Origin: Apostichopus japonicus
Lineage: Eukaryota; Echinodermata; Holothuroidea; Aspidochirotida; Stichopodidae
Length of the DNA stretch: 64,000 bases
Direction of reading: 5' to 3'
Assembly: GCF_037975245.1 (NCBI RefSeq)
Contig: NC_092573.1
Location: forward strand, 10,873,501-10,937,500
In this document: in pieces, positions 10,190 through 22,220 of the stretch
Position numbering within the stretch: the stretch's first letter is position 1
Layout: every line of letters starts with the position of its first letter
Program-made: the position numbers and the translations under genes
The notes under the pieces: generated by a model
What the model was told of the DNA's origin: nothing
The model's input: the letters and a program-made list of their open reading frames with translations, nothing else
Database searches by the model: none

Positions 10190-12150
10190 GTGAGTACATG
10201 CCGCTGCCTTATTTATCGATGTATCTCAGCATCTGCCTCTTCTTCATGCTTGTAGTTCAAGAGGAAGAGTTTCTCTCTCTCTCTCTCGTTTCTTGACTGA
10301 GATTAAGTTTCAATTTGGGGGGTTCATTCCTTGGAATATTTTTTTTCGTGAAAGTTGAAAGGGCTAAAGAAGGGATATTTAGCTCTGCTCTGTTCTTGAC
10401 CATGAATAATCTCCCCGTTTTCTTGCGAATACAAATCGGAACAGATATAACAAGAGAAGGTAGTAGTACAGTCCACAGGGAGCCGGGAAGTAAATCAAAG
10501 CTAATCATCTTTCAAGACTAGTGAAAAGACTAGTCTGGTCTGGGAATGTGGTGTCTATCGAACCGCACCCAAAGTTCCAAGTGAAATACAGTCCAAAGGA
10601 TCAATTTGAATTTCTTCGTCATGAAAACTATTCTTTGATAGTATCTAATTGGTCCTGTCTTGAAATTAAACATTCCCCACTTATTATGGAATCTCACCAC
10701 ACTGCAGTGACTGTTCAATGAGTTTGCCTCATACGCTATATCCCAGTTGCACGTTTGCACCGGTAAAGTCTTTTTGAGATGCGGTGGGGGATGTGTGAGT
10801 CTCTGTGCAAGCTGTGTATTTATGCCATTGGTGGATAATGGCAAATGGTACCAACGTTTTTAGAGTAATTCTTACTCAGAAAAAAAAGTGAAAATAAATG
10901 AACAAGTAAAGACCTAAAAGTTGTTAAGATTTAGGGTTTATTTTACAGGATGAGTTTATTGGTAGTAAATTATTACCTCACCTTAACTTATTGGAAGAAT
11001 ATCATTTTTGTTGATATTTTGTCATAATTTTGTTTACAATTACACCAGTATGCCTGAAAGTTTCGTATCGCTGGAACTGGTTGAGCAATCCACATCCGTA
11101 TATTTACTATGTACTACAGGGATAATACTGTGCCTTATGATCTTCATCAATGTGTCGTACCAAAGTTTAAGTGTTAAACAAAATAAAAGTTGCTACTGAT
11201 ATTTTTGCACCAACAGAATGTAACATTGTGGGTAATTAATCAGGTTTTGCTTATATTTCTGTCAATGTTTTGTCACCCAAAATTTGAAGGGAAAAAAAGT
11301 TGCTCTAATCTGGCATATGTTAATGAGAAAGCCAGTTATAAAGATAAATTCATAAATCATTTTTTTTTGATATTTTATGAAAGCAGCATGCAATAAATTC
11401 ACCTTTCAAGTGTTGTCTTCATTTCCTGCTCAGCTTTTTGGGGATAAACTTCAAAAGCAGTGTGGGTTTGACGTAATGGTTGATTTCTCTTAATCTGATC
11501 AAATAAAGTCATTCGTTTTATTAATCAGTTTTGTAGCAATCATTGGTCACATTTGCAACTAGATGGGCTTAAAAGAAGTGATCTCTAAATCTGTAGGTTA
11601 AAGAAGTAGATAAAATGCATGCTGTGAAACTTAAAACTGTAAAGTGGATTTGACTTATTTTGTGCGAAGTAGATTGGGAATGAAACTATTAACCTCAGGA
11701 ATACTGATTCCAATTTTGTTTTAAATCTGGGGAACGGTTCATATTCACGATATTAACGTAATGACCGGCGATGTTGGATTAGGCCGCGGCACATTATTCC
11801 TGCCTATTAAAAACTTGAGTATTATATAGCTTCCTGTTTACAATAGCATCACAATGACTATCTATCGATCATTTTTTTATGAAGTTTTTATTTGACTGAT
11901 ATTTTTGGGGTTGTGCTTGCAACAAAGCATCTCTCTGCACGCAAGTATGTGAGTGCAAAGTATTTTTTTTTTTAAATAAGGTTGTATTGAGGTGACAGCA
12001 GTGGTGCTGTACGTGCCTTGAGAAAGATTAATTCCAAACAGAAAATCATCGCTAAGCGGGGAGAACTCTCCTGGCCAAGGATGTATAAATCGCTGGGTGG
12101 AAGATCTAGGTTAAGTTGTTATCACACAAGGAGGTTACTTTACCATGATG

Positions 12151-12559
12151 ACCTAAATCAGTGGTTCTCAAAGTGGTCTCTGCCGCCCCCTGGGGGCATT
12201 GGGAAGTCTCAGGGGGGTGCTCTAGGATACACGGGGAGTAGGGGCAGGCGTTGGCACTGACTTCTGGGTCCCTGACGATTGCAACAAAACACTGCAGCGA
12301 TTTAGGGCACAATAAGGCATCCAGGGGGTCTGGAAACAAAAAATATAACTATTGTAGAGAGAAAATTCATCATCTTGTGAGGAATGTAGGCTATTTTTTA
12401 ATTCCTATATGCATATCTACGGACAGTCTGATTGCTCACTTAAGCGGCCGACTATGAACGGTAGGTCGAGGGGGGGTAGGGGGAGGGGAGCATTGGGACA
12501 GTTCGAGATGGTCGAAGGGGGCAGTTGCCTAAAAGAGTTTGAGAACCACTGGCGTAAAT
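12151..12559. mobile_element. hAT MITE, 393 bp, CAGTGGTTCTCAA ends
   Basis: The element starts CAGTGGTTCTCAAAGTGG at 12159 and ends AGAGTTTGAGAACCACTG at 12551. The ends are near-perfect inverted repeats of a classic hAT (Charlie-like) type. Flanking 8-mers acctaaat (12151-12158) and gcgtaaat (12552-12559) agree at 6 of 8 positions, the hAT duplication length. The interior is G-rich and has no transposase. Confidence 0.88.
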
Positions 12560-13045
12560 GAATAAAAGGGATACTCAGGTGGCTGAAGTTGCTGGAAATT
12601 TTCTGCATGTTTATGTCAAAACCACTTCCTCATAGCATCCCTCTCTTCATGTTACAAAAAAAAATGGATGTTTCGTATTTGGTGATACTTTGTGAATGCA
12701 TTGATCTGGCAAGCAGCCGATTTTATCGAGTTAATTTTTTTTATGATTTTTTTTCTTCAAAAATATTTTAATCATTTATCCGCAGAGGAATATAATATTT
12801 CGATGTGCAGAAATGTTACATATAATGATAAAGTTCTAAACGCAGAGAACATTGATACAGCTCGGCAAACATACCACATTGTGTCATATTATCAATTTTC
12901 TACAGTATATGATAAATCAACAAGAAGTTTCTAATGGGAATGTAAACCTAGTAAAATGTACTGTGACTTCTAAGCTGGATTTACTGGACGATCTTTCATC
13001 TATACTTTGAAAGATTTGTAAGATTTATCATTTTGCCACTCCACT

Positions 13046-13674
13046 TTATAGCTGCATTCAGAGTGGAATGGCTACAATCCGGTATTGACTGCTAAAGGAA
13101 GGATGCATTTCCTGACCTTAAAGATTAAAAAACTTTTCTGTTCCCTTCGCGCGCCAAACAGTATGTGACGAATGATGAAAATGAGGGCAAATACTATCAA
13201 TTGTAAAAGAAAAGGGATACCTTACAATTTAGGGACAAAAAGTGTCGGTAATTCATTTGATGAAGGGGTGGTGTACACATGAATGAGTATTTCGTTGCCC
13301 AGACAACGTTGCGGCTTATCGGGTACCGTCATGGTTGCACATGGTAGGAAGTCTTGAATTTTGAGCTGTGAGTGAGTTCAGTGTCCGTCGCAACCTTATT
13401 ATATTTGCGCATTAATCGCAAGAAGGACTAGAAGCTGTGAGCCCTTTCATCCGCGTACCGCATCATTACAGTTACGACTAACAGCAACGGTACATCCGAT
13501 AGAAAATGCATTTCTGTTCAACTAACGTCCTTTTGCACGTTTCCTTCACAAACAACATCATTTGTTGATGGATTGTGTATGCGAGCGAGGGATTTGAATA
13601 ATCAGGTGAATGTTCCATTCTTCTCATGCATTATTCATTGAGCTAACTGTGAGAGCTCCTGAATGCAGCTTTAA
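13046..13674. mobile_element. Probable TTAA-type MITE, 629 bp
   Basis: The left end TTATAGCTGCATTCAG (13046-13061) and the right end CTGAATGCAGCTTTAA (13659-13674) are inverted repeats over 16 bases with one mismatch. They include the outer TTAA/TTAT. That pattern fits piggyBac or Kolobok non-autonomous elements, which duplicate TTAA. The right end is partly repeated about 70 bp downstream: the text ttctcatgca(t/a)taattcat occurs at 13621 and 13691. No transposase is present. Confidence 0.5.
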
Positions 13675-14879
13675 GTGAGTGTATAGATCCTTCTCATGCA
13701 TAATTCATGATGCTTCACGGTAGGAAAATTCCAGAGTGCAGCTTTTGAGCGTCTCCTCGCTCGTAATTTCGTGCAGCGTACGGAAGGAAAGCAGTCATGC
13801 CACTTTAAAATGTCCAGTTAATTCAAACCAAAACCAAAATATTGCAAGTTTTATGACTAACCGAGCCGTTTTCAATGATTTAATTCCACCGTCACTGTCT
13901 GGTAGAATCGGTAATCCTTTAAGATGTATTCCATTTGCCACAGCTCTTAAATTGACCTATTCTTCACTTTAATTGACAATTTCTTCTTCTTTGTTTTCGA
14001 CAAGAGACCGCTAGATATTTGACAATCACACCAGATATATATTATATTTTGTAGAATTGCCTTGCTTCTAAATTTGTAAAATATCTCATTTGAGTTCTTG
14101 GTCTTTAATCAAAGCCTTGTCAGTAGTATCATTGTTAAGGCCGGTATGGCAAATACTCATATTAATATCATGTCAACAACCCTTGAACCCTCTCAATTGT
14201 CTTCTCGTTACGAGTTAGCATTTTGTACATGGTAACATGCATAATATTATTACTTCATCCAAAAAGTGTGTTTGATATGTCATACCAGATCTCTGTAAAT
14301 ATGATCCTCATGTTATTTAAAACCTTTATACAAAAAAAGTTTCTAATATCCTTTGACTAAGGAAACAAAATATACATTTCAAGTCCACAGATCTGTACAA
14401 AATGGTAACGTCAAGTTGTGTACCATCCACATCACATCTTTCAACAGGAACATTTGAAATCAATCTTCTTCTTTCCCCCCCCCCCCCCTAAATTAATAAA
14501 TTTTCCACAATTTTCCTCATAAGTCAGCCATTAAGTCACACGACCATTTCAAACCACCCAATTATAATGCACTTCAATGGTCAGCGAAAGTAATTAGATA
14601 ATCTAGGATATATATATATATGGATTATGTCTTTGGTAGAAGGCAAGCAACCAGTTAAATGAATCCAAACTAATCCCCTCCCTCCTGTTTGAAATCGCCG
14701 AAAGCAGTCATTAGTCTAAAGTGGAGAAGAAATTTTTCAATAAAATTGGTATATTTACAAATGCAAAGAACTGACACTAAGGCTGGTCTTTTTGGCATAC
14801 GTGTCAGAGCATTGAAAATGAGTGAAGTGTTATATGAAAGATTGAAATATTTGAACTGTATAGCGTGATATTAGGATGC

Positions 14880-15095
14880 CTTGCCCTTAGTTATTAGTGC
14901 CCTTAGGATGCCCTTAGTAGTTATTAGTGCCCTTAGGATGCCCTTAGTAGTTATTAGTGCCCTTAGGATGCCCTTAGTAGTTATTAGTGCCCTTAGGATG
15001 CCCTTAGTAGTTATTAGTGCCCTTAGGATGCCCTTAGGATACCCTTAGTGTGCCCTTAGTAGTTATTAGTACCCTTAGGATGCCCTTAGTTATTA
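14880..15095. repeat. 30-bp minisatellite
   Basis: The unit cccttagtagttattagtgc + ccttaggatg is 30 bases. It repeats about six to seven times, nearly perfectly between 14904 and 15028. Rearranged partial units (cccttaggataccctta, cccttagtgtgccctta) follow toward 15095. The near identity of the central copies implies recent expansion or gene conversion. Every unit contains the sub-motif CCCTTAG twice, so the array is also a 15-bp-scale degenerate repeat. Confidence 0.92.
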
Positions 15096-17092
15096 GTGCG
15101 CTGTGGTAGTACTTTATAAAACTGAGGTGACAAGCTTGCAGTGTCCCTAAAGCAAATACAACAATGACACTTTGACAGGTGTTCTGAGGTACTTTACGTC
15201 TTAATAGTCAGTAATAGCGGTGAACTTTCGTAAGACGCCGGTATCAGTCAAAGAGACACTCGTGGCACAGTGACGCAACAGTGAGAAAGGGAAAAGCATA
15301 TAAAAGACAAAGAATAAGATAACAATAGGTAAAAGCCAATTAGCAGTCCTTGAGTTTTAGAATTCTACTCATTGATTTCTTATCTACATCGTGTGGTACT
15401 GACTTATTGTGGTGTCCTGCAGTATGCACACTTGGTGATGACATGCAATGACAAGTTCTCTAAGGTAGTTCCATACATTACCATCTAGTTGCAAGTTTCA
15501 AGTGTGAGCAATGTCTGACCATAGGGACTATTTATACTAAGTATAATTCAGTTCATCAGAATTGGCCCAAATATTAGCCAAGTAAAATATTGCTGGTATT
15601 TTCAAAATGTGATTTCCTTAAGTTATTGATTCGTCAATTTATTTCTGTACATTTTGAGAATTGTTTAAATAGACATGTCTGAATGTGGGTGACTTGTTTT
15701 TAGAGTGGCAGTGAATTGCTTTTTGAAATTTGAGCAGGTATCTAACTTCCTAGCATTGCTTTTTTCTTGTGGGGGGGGGGGTGGGATGGAAAGGGGTATG
15801 AGGTTGGGGGAAGTGTTGACAATCATTAAATTCCCAACTGATATTATAACAGTTTTGAGACCTAACATGAAAATTGCTAACCAGGGACAGATGAAAATAG
15901 TAATGTTCTTTACCCTGTAGTGTTCAACTACTGAGCTAAGTTCAACTACTAAGTTCAGCTACTGCTAGCTAAGTTTATTTTGCTTGTACACATTATTGAT
16001 TATTCCCAGTTCTAATGGTCACAGCACTGTTGAACAATGCACAGTGTATTACACACTGTAACCGACTAGCAGTCGGTCCTTCAGTTGGTATCGTAGTAAT
16101 GATACCTTTAATAAGAAACGGTGTAGCATTGTTGAACTACCCTGTAGAGCCTCCCATTAACTTTTTTTAAGCTGTGTTTTTTTGCACACACTAGGTTTAT
16201 TGTAATATTCAAATTATGTATCAGTACTGTTTGTAGAGTTTTATTGTGTACCTTCATCACTGAAATTACTGCCCCTCTTGGGTATGAAGCAATTGAGATC
16301 CTTGAACATTAAAGTTGCCATGTAAGTTAATACGCCTGTCCCTTTGATGGGCCTCGACCAATCACAAGTTTTATTTTTTTTGCTTTCTTCTCATTTTTTT
16401 TGTGAAAATGAAAGACCTTTGATATTTTTCTCTCTGTAGTAACATGTGTGCCTGCTTGTTAAACACGACTTGAATTAAATTACAGAGACCCAGGCAAATT
16501 ATTAAGGTTTTGCTCTGGTCGTCCCAGGGACAACCAGGCCTTACATTTTGGTTGTCTGAAAAAGGCAAATTTGGTTGTCCGAGAAAAAGTAACAACATGA
16601 AAATGACCAGTATGTACACATAAGGAGAAATGTGTAGGTTGGTGAACAGAACATCAGCTTTGTGATAGGCAATTTATTATTTTACTATTTTGGGGTGGAG
16701 GTCCTATCTTGTTATAAAGCAGTTTGAATTTGATGTAAAGCAATGAGTCATCCCCTTGACAACAACCTCCATGGCAGATTTTGATTGTCCGAACAGAAAT
16801 TTGGACATATCTGACTACCGGACTACCAATGAAAAATATTGCACTAAACACTGGGAATACACTTTATATTGAATTGACAGAAATGCATGTACAGTAAAGG
16901 TATAGCACAAAGTAAAATCCTGTAGTTCTCCTCAAATAACCTTTAACTACTGTACGCTGGTTGTTCTTACTAAAAATTACTATAAATTGCGAATATGGCA
17001 GTCTTGGGTCTGTATACGCTGGTAATCTGTACACAGATGTTGGTATGATAAGTAGTTATATGGACTCTGCTGCTGAGTTTATAATGGGTAAC

Positions 17093-17105
17093 AGGTCAAA
17101 GGTCA
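17093..17105 (+). promoter_or_regulatory. Perfect DR1 motif, third copy
   Basis: AGGTCAAAGGTCA occurs again, outside any clear copy of the repeat at 3661-4790. It lies about 630 bp before UPF1 exon e. A regulatory role is only a possibility. Confidence 0.3.
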
Positions 17106-17737
17106 TCACTGAGAGTGACCATTCACAGAATCCAAACAGCCACTCAATTATCCGGACATAAAGAAATTGAAATCCTTTCTATTGTCGGTGAACCCAGCTC
17201 CGCCAGCTTTCAATATTACACATTGATACTCATTAAATACAACTAGTCTTCTACGTATAGCTTTAATATACATATTTGTAATAAGTTCCTTGATCTCAAG
17301 TTATTTATCGCAGTATTTCATGATTTAAGAGCGCCTGTTCGTAACCTACAGTGTGTGGCATTTAGAACCCAAAAGTGGGATCTTCAAAAATGTTGGTGGC
17401 TCGTGGAAGGATTGTTCCAGACTTTGGAAAAGTTTGCGACAGTTTTTTGGAACTAGAGGAAGGAGATGGATTTAAGACAGTTATTGGCATTTAATATCAG
17501 GTCCTTAGTCTAAGCTAGCTTCTATGTATTTTGAGTATTCCTTCTAAGGGTATGAGGATGAAGGTAGGGGGGGTGGGGGTGGCTGGTGTAATGGCTCAGT
17601 CCCCATGGAAGATCCTGTGTTGTGGGCCTGAACGCTTTGTGTCCAGCTGCTTTATTAGAGGAGATATATATCTGGTGACAAATCGATTGGCGAGTGTCCT
17701 TTGATTCAAGAAACGGTTTTTCTTTATCGTTACGCAG

Positions 17738-17980
17738 GTGGACCATCACCGTACCTCTCTGGACCAGGACGCATCCATGACCAGCTGAGCTACATTCAGC
17801 CTGACCAGCCTCATTTCACTGGAGTGAATCTGCCAATGCCTGTTAACATGTTTATGCCTCCACCACCACCACCACACCAACCTCAGATGGGCCTGGGGTA
17901 CTTCAACAGTAACCCGGTGCAATCTGTGCCGGGCAACCTGAATCGTGGTAGGGGTGCTGGCCCCAAGAGAAGGGGGAGGG
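17738..17980 (+). CDS. UPF1: UPF1 exon e: proline-rich and RG-rich region
   Basis: Two bases complete Gly, then GGPSPYLSGPGRIHDQLSYI leads to NLPMPVNMFMPPPPPPHQPQ and finally GNLNRGRGAGPKRRGRG. Vertebrate UPF1 has the matching order: a variable stretch, an IPFNLVMPPMPPPG-like proline run, then a GRG-rich patch. The middle is poorly conserved, as usual for this low-complexity tail. The acceptor is TTACGCAG|GT and the donor GG|GTACGT (phase 1). The six consecutive prolines come from CCA/CCT repeats (ccaccaccaccacca). Confidence 0.93.
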
Positions 17981-18458
17981 GTACGTGACTTTTGAAATTT
18001 TGTTTCTATATCTCTTTGATGTAGTTTATTTCAGTTGATTTTAACTTGTTACTGGTTCATACATGGCATTTGCCAAAAAAACAGTTTAAGTTTGAAAATA
18101 ATTTTTCACTTTTTTTGTTTTTCATTTAATGACTTTTGTCTTTTTTCCTCATTCATAGAATAAGGTTATGATAATGAGCTATACTGGATGAAGTGGATGT
18201 CCATGGTCTGTTGTCATGTGACTGTCTAATGTCTGAATACAAACTATACATGTTATTATTGAACTCAGTGCAGTGTCTAGTGCCGTACATTCGGTAGTCA
18301 CATATCTCAAAATGGAATAGATAAGCAAGCGCAGAAACATCAGAGAAAGTACATAGATGTTGTTGTTCAGTTTTCATAGAATATTTTCACTGTTTGCAAT
18401 CTCTCTTTACAGCAAATTCTTACTAATTACATGATTTTATTTTATCATCTTCTTATAG
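17981..18458 (+). other. UPF1: UPF1 intron e-f (478 bp, phase 1)
   Basis: The donor is GTACGT and the acceptor TCTTCTTATAG. It is AT-rich and contains nothing recognisable. Confidence 0.85.
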
Positions 18459-18520
18459 GTGGCAGCAGACCTCACCAAGCCTCTCAGTACAACCTTTCAC
18501 TGCAGAGCCAGCCTAGCCAG
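18459..18520 (+). CDS. UPF1: UPF1 exon f (62-bp micro-exon)
   Basis: Two bases complete Gly, then the exon reads GSRPHQASQYNLSLQSQPSQ. It contributes three SQ dipeptides to the C-terminal tail. It is too short to stand out as an open frame and was found from the acceptor TTATAG|GT, the donor CCAG|GTATGT (phase 0) and the alignment to the vertebrate linker between the RG patch and the SQ cluster. Skipping it would shift the frame (62 is not a multiple of 3), so its inclusion is required. Confidence 0.88.
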
Positions 18521-20133
18521 GTATGTTACTGCCTTCCTTTTTAAGTCATCCTCCCTCCGAACCTCCTACCTTTCCCTCTTTTCTTGAATTGAAATGAAGG
18601 GATTTATCCAAATTAGCAAAGTTTGCGGTTATCTTTACAAGAGTTTTGTGTTGTAATAAAAAAAATGCTTGGTTGTCCATTTGAGGTTGTTTGACAAGCT
18701 CTTTAAAAGTTGCATTTTGGCTCTTTGTGGTAACTGTGCATCACTCTAATTTGCATATATTCAAATGGCATTTATTTTGTGGTCGTTACCCACAGTATTT
18801 TTATGCAATGACAAAAACCTTGGCGTCCATTGGGCTGTTGGACAAGCTGTGTTAAAGGTTCATTTTGCATTTAACTTAAACCTTTGCATCGCTCCGACTA
18901 GGGTTGGGTAATATTCGATACCAGAAAGTTGTATCACTTATATATGATATCATTTACATATTGAAAAACAAAACTGTCAGAAAAGAAAAAAATTGTCAGA
19001 ATCACAGAAATATGTAATTCTAGTGGTTGAAATAAGGCAAGTTGCTTTCTCTGTGTCTGTCACTCTTCTTCTGCATAGCATTCACTTTGTTTTTGTCTGA
19101 CGGTTCTCTGACCTACTTTTTTCCCCACGAAACAGCTGAGACCCCTCCCCTGGCCAACTTTAAATCTTAACACCATCCCTCCCTCCTCCCCTCCCCCAAT
19201 CAAAGAAAAGTTGGTTGCCGCCCTGGATTGTCGTTGCAGTTTCATAACATTACCCATTTACAAGTCGGACATGATATGGACTGGACTAATCCATGGTCTC
19301 CCATATCCTCTTCTCGTTACACGTCTTTAATACTAGATCTCCAACCTGCAGCATAGTCACTTTTCCCTTCTCCTCCACTAAAACAGCTGCGAATCTAATG
19401 GCACTCCATCCCTGCAGTCGTTCAGGCATTAGTAATTTGATATGTCCGAGGCAATCTGCCTCACGCCATTCTCTCGAGTCCTCGCATCAAGCGGATATAT
19501 ACCCTGTCAGAATCTTTGACAAATTGACATATAATATTTTGGCTGATATGTTTGTCATCTAATGTACTTCTCCGAATCACCCTCTTTGGTCATTAGCGTG
19601 CCTGTCGTTCGTGATTATTCATTTCCAATTATCGTGCCAAAATTTGTTATTAAATGCCAAAGCGAAGATGATGTAGATTTGCATATTTTTGAAGTGGGTC
19701 GTATAAAATAGTAAGGGTGATGCTCTCGTGACAAAACCGGACAAATTTTGTGAAAAGCATTGTAGTAATTTTCTCCCGCCGCCGAGAACTTTGCTTCACT
19801 GAGCTCTGAGTTTTTTTGGTTTACTGCTGGAACATTTTTTTCATTTCTCCAATAGCAGTTGGATAATTACAGATATTTTTGGCGGGCCAAATGTACCAAA
19901 GGCATTGTTTCACCCTTGATGCTCAAAACCCTTTTTTTACTAAGCTATTGTAGTTTAGTTAAAGTTCAGAGAAGGATAAACGAAGAAACCAAAAGTCTTT
20001 GTTAATTAAGGATCTTCAAATTTATTGGTTGTTGTGGGGGAAAAAAACAAAGGCAAAAATACTGAAATATTAAATAGAAGAAAATTCATGAACCATGTTT
20101 TTTTTTCTTTTTTTCTGTATCTTTTCCATGTAG
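18521..20133 (+). other. UPF1: UPF1 intron f-g (1613 bp, phase 0)
   Basis: The donor is GTATGT. The acceptor TTTTCCATGTAG follows a strong T-rich tract. No exon or repeat family is recognised in it. Confidence 0.85.
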
Positions 20134-20280
20134 GATGCATCTCAGTCTCTGTCCCAGGGTGTCCTGACCCAGGGCAACATGTCGATGAGCCAGCCCATGA
20201 GCCAGCCAGGGTTATCACAACCTAGCCTGTCACAGATGGGCCTGTCCCAACCGGGCCTCTCTCAACCAGAGCTCTCTCAG
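20134..20280 (+). CDS. UPF1: UPF1 exon g: SQ/TQ cluster
   Basis: The exon reads DASQSLSQGVLTQGNMSMSQ then PMSQPGLSQPSLSQMGLSQP and GLSQPELSQ. It has nine SQ and one TQ in 49 residues. In animals SMG1 kinase phosphorylates such sites in the UPF1 tail, allowing SMG5/6/7 recruitment. The core LSQPxLSQ is present in vertebrates (SQPGLSQPELSQ), but here the pentapeptide xxLSQ is tandemly amplified. The DNA shows 15-bp period similarity (ccnagcctgtcacag, atgggcctgtcccaa, ccgggcctctctcaa). Exon boundaries are TGTAG|GA and CAG|GTAGGG, both phase 0. Confidence 0.96.
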
Positions 20281-21470
20281 GTAGGGAACATTTTAAAAGC
20301 ATCATGCACCGATGTTGGAGTGCTATTGAGCCCATTGTTGGCTTTCGTGTGCATTGAGACCCTTGTTGGCTTTTGTGTGCGTCAGTGGGCATAGGAGAGG
20401 TGTGTGCAACCGCTAGACCGTAGAAATCATGCCGTAGGACAGTTTTGTACACCCGAGTCAATTTCCATTCGGCCAGAACTCGAGTGATTGCCGGACCGGT
20501 TCGATGCAACACCACCGAACCGACCTTCTTCATAGATGACACACATAAATGACACTGTTTGCTTCAGAGCACTTGGAGAATAATTCAAAATTTGGTTCCT
20601 GCAGTTTGAAATTTTGGCTGATGACTGCTGGTTGTGTCTCTTCCTCTATTGATACATATCATGGTTTTGGTTATAATAGACACACAGCATGCCTGGTCCT
20701 TTAGGAGCGACTACCACAAGGTTTTGCTCTGCCATTCAGGGTATTCGAGGCTTCAAAAGTGCCTGCTCAAAGGTGCAATCTCTCTGAGTTCATTCACGGA
20801 TGTTGAGGTTCAACAAACAATTAAAGACAACCAGATATTGCCAACTGGGAAAATGTCTGATAGGTGGGCTGGAACAATGCTGTCTGAAGTATGAACACAG
20901 GTGGCCATTAGTTGATGTTCTGGCATATATGGGTGCAACACTGATGGTCTATAGAGTTGCAGAAATGTACAGGATGTTGATGGGTTGACTGTACAATAAG
21001 GTGCGGTGGATCAAGACAGGATTTGTACGATGGTCACGGTTAAAATATGTAGATGTTACGAGATATATCAATATCAGTTTTTGCTCCTTGTATCATTTGC
21101 CAAAATTAACCTAAACCTATATCACAATATTTTAATTGATAAACACAAAAATTCACAAAAAAACAAAAACAAGTTACCTTTATATTGAATCACACCATGA
21201 ACCACAGATTCTGCTGCCAACAATATGAAAATGAGTAATTTTTTATGAAGTATGATGAGTTGTGAAAAAAGGCATAGCTAGTTTGTGGGGGAGAACAAAG
21301 GATATGATATATCAATTTGTAAAAAGTAGGGAGCACCCGAAAAGCATTTGAATGTGGTTTCTGAAAGAATCCCATTCTTGTCAACTCTCGGTATTCAATT
21401 TGTCTTTTCGATTCCTAGGTTCATTGCATCGGGAGTTTTGATCTTTTTTTCTTCTTCTTGCAATATACAG
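20281..21470 (+). other. UPF1: UPF1 intron g-h (1190 bp, phase 0)
   Basis: The donor is GTAGGG. The acceptor CAATATACAG follows a long pyrimidine tract (ttttttcttcttcttg). I see no coding sequence or repeat family inside. Confidence 0.85.
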
Positions 21471-21575
21471 GACAGTTATATGGGAGACGAGTTCAAATCC
21501 CAGCTGGATGCGGCCCTCTCCCAGGATTCTACCTACCAAGGGGATCGAAACTTTCAAGCGGGAATCGGTTACTAG
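21471..21575 (+). CDS. UPF1: UPF1 exon h: last coding exon and stop
   Basis: The exon reads [34 protein letters not shown], then TAG at 21573-21575. The first 25 residues match vertebrate [24 protein letters not shown] closely. The last nine differ: vertebrates end in a GGVTGLSQY-type sequence. Reading one frame over, the bases right at the stop encode VTSLDQ, reminiscent of that ending. The stop position is therefore either a natural lineage difference or the result of a small indel. The acceptor is ATACAG|GA. Confidence 0.95.
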   Translation, partial: DSYMGDEFKSQLDAALSQDSTYQGDRNFQAGIGY

Positions 21576-22220
21576 TTTGGACCAGAGGCACGTGCAGCCC
21601 GGCGGCCTAAATGTGACGGTTTCTTTCTACGCGAGAGGTAGAGAACCGGAGAGCACAGCTGAGATGCCTGGCGGCTGCTCGCCAAACAAGACGAAAAAAT
21701 TAATCAAGATGCGGTTGAGGAGGAGGAGGAGGAGGAGAAGACACGGAAAGTGTGGTATTGCCGATGCAATGGATAGTAGAGAAGGAAAGGTGAGCGTCCT
21801 CACTAGAAGGCAGTAGGAGTGGAGGAGTTTTGGTGGAAGTGTTGGAGGATCCCTAAAGGGTACCCTGTCATATAAGGGGGTTTTTGGGCCATCAGAGGCA
21901 GCGGTTAAATGTAGGAAACTTTTCTTTGGAAGAAAAAGGTAAAAAGCAAATCTAACTGACCATTTTACAAAAGAGAAGGGATCACGATAGGTTTGGGGTC
22001 GACCCTTAACATATTAATATCCGTGCAAGATGACCGTGATGTCTACTTGCGTACTTTGTCTTCGAACGTTAACAAAGATGGCGTAGATAAAAAATATGGC
22101 CTAGTTCGGGTCCCAGAATGTCGATGGAGGGTCGTATCTAATCTGGCAACTCTGGATAAGGTCGAATTAGAATTTAGTTGGTTTCCTGTGCTTTCCTTCC
22201 TCAAAGAGATCTAAGCCTTA
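21576..22220 (+). other. UPF1: UPF1 3' UTR (proximal part)
   Basis: Sequence following the UPF1 stop is presumed 3' UTR. It includes a GGA-triplet run at 21716-21738 (gaggaggaggaggaggagga). The second reading frame stays open from 21508 to 21816, overlapping the stop. By eye I saw no AATAAA in the first 2 kb; ATTAAA variants occur near 22334 and 22718. The transcript end cannot be placed. Confidence 0.5.

Larger units (their letters stand above)
10190..17737 (+). other. UPF1: UPF1 intron d-e (7548 bp, phase 1)
   Basis: This is the largest intron in the window, with donor GTGAGT and acceptor CGTTACGCAG. It holds a hAT element (12159-12551), a probable TTAA element (13046-13674), a poly-C run near 14476-14488, a 30-bp minisatellite (14880-15095), poly-G near 15771-15782 and a DR1 motif at 17093. 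No additional exon is needed to keep the UPF1 frame. The open frames seen here are short and match nothing I recognise. Confidence 0.85.

Noticed and set aside
21508-21816. 102-codon frame overlapping the UPF1 stop as a separate gene
   Set aside because: It starts inside the conserved UPF1 exon in the wrong frame, and its Arg run comes from GGA repeats. Kept only as a possible trace of a frameshift.
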